Origin: Planctomycetota bacterium
GTDB lineage: Bacteria > Planctomycetota > Planctomycetia > Pirellulales > Pirellulaceae
Reading direction: 5' to 3'
Assembly: GCA_026692885.1 (NCBI GenBank)
Contig: JAPLNJ010001205.1
Location: 1 to 27,680 of the forward strand
DNA: 27,680 bases
Shown here: piece after piece, positions 22,115-27,680 of the stretch
Position numbering within the stretch: position 1 is the stretch's first letter
Layout of the letters: each line of letters starts with the position of its first letter
Notes under the pieces: model-generated
What the model was told of the DNA's origin: nothing
Databases searched by the model: none
What the model saw: the letters and a program-made list of their open reading frames with translations, nothing else
Translations under genes and position numbers: made by a program

Positions 22115-24683
22115 AGAACAAGCCGGCGCCCAGTGTGGCGAGCAGGAGAATCGCCAGGATCACGGCGCGCATCCGGGCTTGGCGGTCGTCATCCAGCCGT
22201 TGCTCGCGGCTTGTCAGCCGCAGGAGCGCGCTGTGGGCCGCTCCGGCCAGCGTGGGACTGCCTCGCGCCGCAACGAGCTGTTCGTAGAGCTGACGAGCTT
22301 CCGCGTCCCGCCCGGCAGCTTCGCAGGCCAGCGCCGACTGAAAGTCCAATCGCAACCGCAGGCGATCGGCGTGCGTCCTCCAGTCCGGCTGCGGGTACGC
22401 CGCGCCGAACTGCTGCAATTCGCCTTCGGCGTCCGCCAGACTTCCGTCGCCCAACAGCAATTCCAACCGCAGCAGCCCGGTCTGCGGCGTGGGAGCGGCA
22501 AGCGTCGTCGTCGTCGGCAGAGGCTGCCAGCCAGCTTGCTGACGCTGCTCGGCAACCAAGAGATCAATCCGTGCGGCAACTCCCCGGCAACGGTCGCGGC
22601 CGTCCTTGATGCGTTTGGCGAACACGGCTTCTTTCGTCAGCGCCGGGTGCTGTTTGGTCAGGTCATCAAGCCGCGCAAGCGCGGTTTGTGCCATTTGATA
22701 GTGCCGTCGGGTCTGAGCGAGCGCGCCCGCTTCCAACGTCTCGGCGGTGGCCTCCAGATGAGCCTCCAGTTGACGCACCTCTTCCTCGAATTGCAGACGC
22801 GGCTTGGCCGCCGTCAGGGCCTCCCGAACCCTGGCCAGATCGGCGACCGTCTCCTGCCATGGCTTGGCCAACGCTGCGCGACGCTCCGCGGGCATGGTCT
22901 TGGCTTCCTTGTCCTGGGCCGCCTGCACCGCGTCGCTGGCGGCCCACTGCTTCAAGGTGGTCCAGCTAACCGGCAACTTCGCCAAAGCCTGCTGCGTCTG
23001 CATCAGCATTGACAGACCGCCCAGGTCCTGGCGTGTCTCCGCGAGCTGCTGGAAGGTAGACGCGGAAAGCGTGGTCAGTAACGGGTTGTTCGCCGCCTGT
23101 TGCGCTTGGTCGAGATCCTGTTGGGCCTTGTCCAGGTACTGCTGCCAGGCTTCCTGCTGGGTAGCGTAATTTTTCGCCAACTCCGCCGCGGTCAGCCGGC
23201 CAGTCATCCGTTGGAGTTCGCCTCGGACGTAGCGTGCGGTGGTGTCCGCCGCTTGGACCGCACACTTGAATTGGGCCTCACGGAGCTGCTGGAGCAAGCT
23301 CTCGATGCGCATCCGTGCCGGCTCATCGTACTCCGTCCTGGGCAACCCCTCGAGCCGCTGAGCGAGTCCTCGCAGTCTGGCGATCAACTTAGGCCTCGAT
23401 CCCGGTCCCTCGGCGGAATTCGCCTCAGCGAGGCACTTCTCGGCCGCCTTCTGCAAGGCCTGGAGCATGGTCGTCCACCGCGCCGTTTGCAGCGTCGTGC
23501 CGGCCTTGAGAGTTTCGTCCAACGCGTAGCGCACGTCGTCATCGCTTGGTTCTCCTGCCAAACGACGCCCCAGTTGCGCCAGGCCGGCTTCTAACGCCGC
23601 ATAATCCTGGTTCACAGCGTCCCAATCCGGATCATCCTTTTCCAGTTCTTTTTTGGCGGCGGCCAATTTCCAGGGCAGTTGGGCCGCCAATCCGGTCAAT
23701 TGGACAAGACGCTGAACGTGCCGGCCAAGCTCTTCCACCCGCTCCCGGCGACGGATACACCAGGTGTCGATCGGCGGACCCAACCATGACGCCGGCTCCA
23801 GGGATTGCAGGGCCTGATTCTGCTGCAACAGCTCTTCCAAGAGTCGCGGCAGGTCGCCCACTCGATCCGGGGGTACCTGACCCGGCAGCGGCTTCAGTTT
23901 GGCGGCTGCGGCCTGGAGCCGATCACGAGGCGCCTTCATGCGGTCCACGACCACGCGCGCCGGGACTGCGTCTAACGGCTTTCTGACCTCAGTACTAGCA
24001 AGGTATTGTTTCCATTCTTCGTCGATCGCCCGGCAGATCTCCGGTACCTTGTCGAACCGTTCATTCCTCAATGCCTCATCCAGGGGGACCATTTCTTTCA
24101 CCAGCTTCTCGACGATCGGAAGCTGCTGGTGGGCCTGCACGGCCGACCACTGCTCCAACTCGGTCTTCAGGGCTGCCGCCCGTTGGCTCGTCTGGCTGGC
24201 GGGTGGCGATGACCGCAGTATCCGTCCGAGCGCCTCCTGGATGAGGCTGTGCTCGCCAGCCAACTGTTTCAGCCGGGCCGGCTCATTCCGCAGCACGATC
24301 TCATCGAACATCCGGCTCAGGCCCCGGCCCCGCCACTCACAAGCTTTCAAGATGGCCTCGGCATTGGTCACGCCGTCCCAACGCACGATCTCATAACGCT
24401 CTCGGTCGAGTATGTCCTGTTTGCCGACTTTGTCGCGCCGCACGAAGAGCTGATTCTTGGTGGCCGAGAGGATGGTCACCTCGGCCTGTTGGCCAGTCGT
24501 CCTGTCCAGGATCTTGTCGGGTTCGACAGGCGGAAGGCTGCCATCTTGGCCCCACGACCGGCCCGCGAAAGTCAGGCTCGCCAGGGCCGCGAGGGTCAGG
24601 AACATGGCGGACCGCCACGGCTGCCGCAGCCGCGCAACCGTTTGCGATCCCAGTCCCAGATCAACGCACCATGTGCTCTGCAT
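22068..24683 (-). CDS. 871-aa exported helical protein with C-terminal TM anchor
   Basis: No known enzyme domain is visible. An N-terminal signal segment (about residues 26-46, FLTLAALASLTFAGRSWGQDG) leads to a short beta-rich piece, ADVTILSATKNQLFVRR-like, that resembles small SH3-type modules of planctomycete envelope proteins. Then come about 700 residues of Ala/Gln/Leu/Glu-rich helix with many coiled-coil heptads (for example LLEELLQQNQALQSLE, AQQDLDQAQQAANN). Near the end is a TPR-like ALACEAAGRDAEARQLYEQLVAARG, and then a hydrophobic segment at about 840-857 (AVILAILLLATLGAGLFF). It is therefore expected outside the cytoplasmic membrane, anchored at the C-terminus. ATG 24683 follows GGAGG by 10 bases and lies 3 bp past the upstream stop. 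Confidence 0.85.
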   Translation of the reverse strand: MQSTWCVDLGLGSQTVARLRQPWRSAMFLTLAALASLTFAGRSWGQDGSLPPVEPDKILDRTTGQQAEVTILSATKNQLFVRRDKVGKQDILDRERYEIVRWDGVTNAEAILKACEWRGRGLSRMFDEIVLRNEPARLKQLAGEHSLIQEALGRILRSSPPASQTSQRAAALKTELEQWSAVQAHQQLPIVEKLVKEMVPLDEALRNERFDKVPEICRAIDEEWKQYLASTEVRKPLDAVPARVVVDRMKAPRDRLQAAAAKLKPLPGQVPPDRVGDLPRLLEELLQQNQALQSLEPASWLGPPIDTWCIRRRERVEELGRHVQRLVQLTGLAAQLPWKLAAAKKELEKDDPDWDAVNQDYAALEAGLAQLGRRLAGEPSDDDVRYALDETLKAGTTLQTARWTTMLQALQKAAEKCLAEANSAEGPGSRPKLIARLRGLAQRLEGLPRTEYDEPARMRIESLLQQLREAQFKCAVQAADTTARYVRGELQRMTGRLTAAELAKNYATQQEAWQQYLDKAQQDLDQAQQAANNPLLTTLSASTFQQLAETRQDLGGLSMLMQTQQALAKLPVSWTTLKQWAASDAVQAAQDKEAKTMPAERRAALAKPWQETVADLARVREALTAAKPRLQFEEEVRQLEAHLEATAETLEAGALAQTRRHYQMAQTALARLDDLTKQHPALTKEAVFAKRIKDGRDRCRGVAARIDLLVAEQRQQAGWQPLPTTTTLAAPTPQTGLLRLELLLGDGSLADAEGELQQFGAAYPQPDWRTHADRLRLRLDFQSALACEAAGRDAEARQLYEQLVAARGSPTLAGAAHSALLRLTSREQRLDDDRQARMRAVILAILLLATLGAGLFFAGPGGGGSGRFCAP

Positions 24684-24686
24684 CGC

Positions 24687-25511
24687 TCAAGTCCTCCCCC
24701 CGCGACAGAGACTGTCGGCAAGATCCAGCAGGTCTCGGACCCGCTCCTGACAGGCCTGCACTGCGGCCCGACGGTCGGAGCGCCCGATCAGTTCCAGTTC
24801 CACTCGCAGCAGCTTCTCCGGGGGGAGCCGGAGACGCCACGCCGCATGCTGCAGAACTCCCGTCCCCAACAAGCCCGACACCACCAACGCGCCCAGCAGC
24901 CACTGCCAGGTTTCGAGGCCCAGGAACGTACCACGGGCCAACATCCCTTCCAGAACCGCGTGTTCGATGCGGGTGCGCAACTGAGTCGCCTGTCTGTCCA
25001 GTTGCAAGACGCGGGCGTGCAGGAGCTTGGCGACTTCAGCGGGTGTGTGGTCCAAGGCCGCATCCGCATCTGTTTCCGCGCCGGGAGTCGGCGTGTCCAC
25101 CGCGTCCGCGGCTTCTGGGGAGGGAGGTTGCGTCCGCTCCCAGGCATCGCGGCTTAATTCCTCGGCTCGCTGCAGAAGTTCATTGGCCTCGTCCACGGGA
25201 ATCCAAGAGGACGACTGCTGATCCAATTCCTTTCGCAGGCGATCCGCGGCGGCCGCGACAGATTTCACCTGGACGCGATAACCGGCGAGTTCTTCCGGCG
25301 AGACCGTCGGGAATTGCTTGGCCAAAGTATCCACCGCGTGTTTCGTCTCGGCGACCAGTTGCTCCACGCGGCCCGTCAAGGTCGCATCGTGCAGAATGCG
25401 ATCGACCGAGGTCCCTTCTGGAGCACGCACAATAAACGCGATCAGCACCCCTCCCGCCACCAGCGAGAGCCACAGGATCTGCGTGCCACGGTACCAGCGT
25501 AAGGCGTTCAT
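24687..25511 (-). CDS. Two-TM membrane protein with coiled-coil outer region
   Basis: A 274-aa protein of unknown function. TM1 is about residues 12-29 (ILWLSLVAGGVLIAFIV). It is followed by about 170 residues of helical and linker sequence (VEQLVAETKHAVDTLAKQF; an acidic Pro/Ala stretch PPSPEAADAVDTPTPGAE). TM2 is about 202-221 (WQWLLGALVVSGLLGTGVLQ), and a basic, helical C-terminal tail of about 50 residues would be cytoplasmic. That tail could contact the kinase. ATG 25511 is preferred over 25535 because GAGGT lies 6 bases upstream and it starts just past the stop of the propeller gene. It is tightly linked to both neighbours (4 bp and 3 bp gaps). Confidence 0.8.
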   Translation of the reverse strand: MNALRWYRGTQILWLSLVAGGVLIAFIVRAPEGTSVDRILHDATLTGRVEQLVAETKHAVDTLAKQFPTVSPEELAGYRVQVKSVAAAADRLRKELDQQSSSWIPVDEANELLQRAEELSRDAWERTQPPSPEAADAVDTPTPGAETDADAALDHTPAEVAKLLHARVLQLDRQATQLRTRIEHAVLEGMLARGTFLGLETWQWLLGALVVSGLLGTGVLQHAAWRLRLPPEKLLRVELELIGRSDRRAAVQACQERVRDLLDLADSLCRGGRT

Positions 25512-25515
25512 ACAT

Positions 25516-27680
25516 TTACCTCGGATCGTAGACATACAGGCCGTGGTCCAGACAGATCCACAGCCGTCCGTCCGCCGCCACCACTCCGCGGAGGCGGGAG
25601 CTGGGGACGTGGCGAAGAATCGGAGAATTGATACGGAGCGCCCCGCTGGGCTCGAAGTACTGCACCAGGAACCCGCCCGCCGTTCCCGCAGTGGAACCCT
25701 CGTCGAGCGACAAGGGTTTCAGTTGCCAGCGGCGGGCCGCATCTTCATAGCTGGTCTCGGCGGCAGTTGCGACCGGGCCCGCGGGTAAGCGCAGCCAGCG
25801 ATCTCCGCGGCGTTCGTACTGCAGCGTAGCGCCATAGCAGGCCAAGGGCTCGCCCGTGGTAAATTGCTCGGCGCCGCGCAAGGGCACAGGTTGTTCCGTC
25901 TCCCAGTCCTGGGCCGTGCGCGACACGTCCAGAATCTGCATATCCTCGCGTCGGAATTGCACCACGCCGCCCGGCGTCGTCGCCCACAAGTCCGGGCCGG
26001 CCAGACGGAAATTCCGCAGCACATCGAAACTGAACCGTCCCTGGACGAACAGCGGCCAATCATCCCCCTGCGCGTCGGCCTTGAGTAACTGAACCCGCAA
26101 CCGCCCGTTCCAACGCGACCAGCACCAGAAGTCATCTCGGTGCCGCACGTCGACCGCGGCGCAGAATTCCGAGTCAGCCGCCCGCACCTTCCAAACGGCG
26201 GTGTCGGGAGCGAACTCCAACGCTTGATCGTCCGGACCGCTGGCGTACAGACGGTCTTCGCCGGACTTGACCACGAGGTCTTGCCAGGGAGATGACGCGG
26301 CGGCGTTGTTCCCCGACGCGGCGGCCCACAGCCGTAAGTATCGGCCCTCCCTATCGACCTCGACGATCCCGGCCGGCGTGGCGAGGAAGCCGCGGTCCGC
26401 CAGGAAGGCCACTCCCCGCACTACGTCCGCGGAAAACCGGCCGCCACTGAGTACCTGGACCGGGCCAGTTGCCACGTCGGGCAAGAGCGGCGTCCAACCG
26501 CGGTAACCCAGCGTGATCCGTCCCTGAACGTCCTGTGCGGCTTCCAAGAAGTTAGTACGGACCAGCCAGCGCCCGTTTGGCCCCCGCCAGGGATTGTCTG
26601 CCGCCGCCATCCAGACGCCGGGATTTCCGCCGTCAAACTCCCAAACCTGTCCGCTAACATCGAGGGCACAGAGCCGAGCGGCATCCCGGTCCGCATCAGC
26701 GGCGGAGGAAGGCAACGGATCGCCGGAGGTTGTGAAACGCCTGAGGGCGACCACGTCGTTCAGCGGCCGGGAGTCCATCCCGGCCGCCGCACTGCGGTAC
26801 CAGCGGAGCATCGCGCCGTCCGCCGCGCGCCGACGAACGATGCCACCCCGGCCCGCCAACCAAAGGTCATCGCCGTCGATCAGGCCGACGTCCAGATCGT
26901 CGAAGGCGAACCGGCCATCGCTCAGAATTGGCTCGACCGCCGACTCCGCAGCCACCTTGACCAGCAACTCCGTCCGGGCCGTCCACGGTTTTCCGGGAGG
27001 CACGACGATGGAGCGGGTCCAGCGCCACAGCGGATCGTCCACCAGCACACGTTGCGGGGCCACCGCCGGGTCGGCGGGAGCCCATTTTCGCTCCTCGGGC
27101 TGCCACTCGAAAACGGCACCGGCATCGCTGACGGCCTGCGCGGCCCCTTTCCCCTTGCTCGTCGTGACCTGGACAATGCGGCTGCCTTCCGGAGCGGGCA
27201 AGACGTCGGCCACGGCCAGTTGGCCGTTCTCCCGGCGGTTCCGGACCAAGCCGGCCGGTGTCGGCGTCCAGAGGTCCGACCCTGACAACAGGAAACTGTA
27301 GAAGTAGTCCTGGGCAAAGCGGCCGATCTGCAGGCCACTCAGTTGGCCGCGCCAGGTGAGGCGAGGTGCCGTCCCCAACTCAAAATGCCACTCCGAATCG
27401 TGATAGGCCGCCCGGAAGGCCGCCACAGCGTCGCCGGCCGGCAGTTCAGCACTTCCCTGGGCGGCCGGATTCGCCGGTTCCAGTAGCCGTGCCGAGTCAC
27501 CCGCCGCATTGTCTGCCACCAGCAGGCGGTACGCCGGGCTGCGGGCCAGTGCGAAACGCCGCCCTGCGGCCGATTGTGGCGTCGGCCAGTAGGCCAGCGT
27601 ATGCCGATCGGTCGCATCCAGTTGGCTCACGCCGCCGCGGTGCGCCAACCACAGGGCACCGTTCCAAATGGCGGCATCCG
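25516..27680 (-). CDS. Large beta-propeller-like repeat protein, 5' end outside window
   Basis: At least 721 residues, open through the window edge (the frame continues upstream as DAAIWNGALWLAHRGGV), so N-terminus and export signal are not visible. Four long internal repeats carry the core 'GRF--D------------LW--T--G-V---R': near nt 27245-27327 (GRFAQDYFYSFLLSGSDLW), 26840-26920 (GRFAFDDLDVGLIDGDDLW), 26355-26445 (GRFSADVVRGVAFL) and 25945-26040 (GRFSFDVLRNFRLAGPDLW). Units are about 135-160 aa. Short 'DLWLAGRGGIV' and 'LWICLDHGLYVYDPR' pieces are typical of two-component-regulator or Kelch-like propeller blades. The role is probably sensing or scaffold outside the membrane, inferred. It heads the run of closely packed minus-strand genes in view. 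Confidence 0.75.
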   Translation of the reverse strand, partial: DAAIWNGALWLAHRGGVSQLDATDRHTLAYWPTPQSAAGRRFALARSPAYRLLVADNAAGDSARLLEPANPAAQGSAELPAGDAVAAFRAAYHDSEWHFELGTAPRLTWRGQLSGLQIGRFAQDYFYSFLLSGSDLWTPTPAGLVRNRRENGQLAVADVLPAPEGSRIVQVTTSKGKGAAQAVSDAGAVFEWQPEERKWAPADPAVAPQRVLVDDPLWRWTRSIVVPPGKPWTARTELLVKVAAESAVEPILSDGRFAFDDLDVGLIDGDDLWLAGRGGIVRRRAADGAMLRWYRSAAAGMDSRPLNDVVALRRFTTSGDPLPSSAADADRDAARLCALDVSGQVWEFDGGNPGVWMAAADNPWRGPNGRWLVRTNFLEAAQDVQGRITLGYRGWTPLLPDVATGPVQVLSGGRFSADVVRGVAFLADRGFLATPAGIVEVDREGRYLRLWAAASGNNAAASSPWQDLVVKSGEDRLYASGPDDQALEFAPDTAVWKVRAADSEFCAAVDVRHRDDFWCWSRWNGRLRVQLLKADAQGDDWPLFVQGRFSFDVLRNFRLAGPDLWATTPGGVVQFRREDMQILDVSRTAQDWETEQPVPLRGAEQFTTGEPLACYGATLQYERRGDRWLRLPAGPVATAAETSYEDAARRWQLKPLSLDEGSTAGTAGGFLVQYFEPSGALRINSPILRHVPSSRLRGVVAADGRLWICLDHGLYVYDPR

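Overview
The window looks like a chromosomal piece of a GC-rich planctomycete, probably a Pirellula-like lineage. This is an inference from gene content: a Ser/Thr kinase of the 'EPIPGY..LGRGGFGEVW' type, a PurL with a PurS-like N-terminus next to a separate PurQ, a Uma2 protein, overlapping small toxin-antitoxin-type genes, and many short palindromic repeats between genes. No rRNA, tRNA, CRISPR array, transposase or replication origin was found.

Left part (1-11020), mostly housekeeping. A 34-unit heptamer array runs into the 3' end of a minus-strand M20 dipeptidase gene. The plus strand then carries clpS, a mannose-1-phosphate guanylyltransferase gene, an exported alpha/beta hydrolase, ruvX, a Uma2-type nuclease gene overlapping larC, and tyrA overlapping a purS-purS-purL fusion. 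Short palindromic elements sit between these genes, often touching a stop codon. One repeat family appears to have entered purL in frame.

Middle part (11021-14400), accessory islet around purQ. A three-gene overlapping cassette (70-aa protein, antitoxin-like protein, PIN-domain toxin) separates purL from purQ. Directly after purQ comes a FitA-like ribbon-helix-helix antitoxin gene overlapping the gene of an unrecognised 169-aa protein with a conserved-looking QACDL motif. This is a candidate toxin of a new type. Behind it lie frame-shifted remains of what looks like a STAND/COR-like plus TIR immune-type gene.

Right part (14452-27680), all minus strand. A cobL gene (CbiE-CbiT fusion) overlaps a PIG-L/BshB-like deacetylase gene. 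Upstream of them is a secreted GH51 arabinofuranosidase. Beyond a 577-bp gap is a protein kinase fused to four half-repeats resembling the Clp N-terminal (R) domain. Four further genes precede the kinase on the same strand: a large beta-propeller-like protein (cut by the window edge), a two-TM coiled-coil protein, an 871-aa exported helical protein with a C-terminal TM, and a 249-aa helical protein.

The best candidate for an undescribed system is this kinase/Clp-N plus envelope-protein cluster (19044-27680). The FitA plus 169-aa pair (12872-13668) is second. Both functional readings are inference from layout and visible motifs. No database search was possible.
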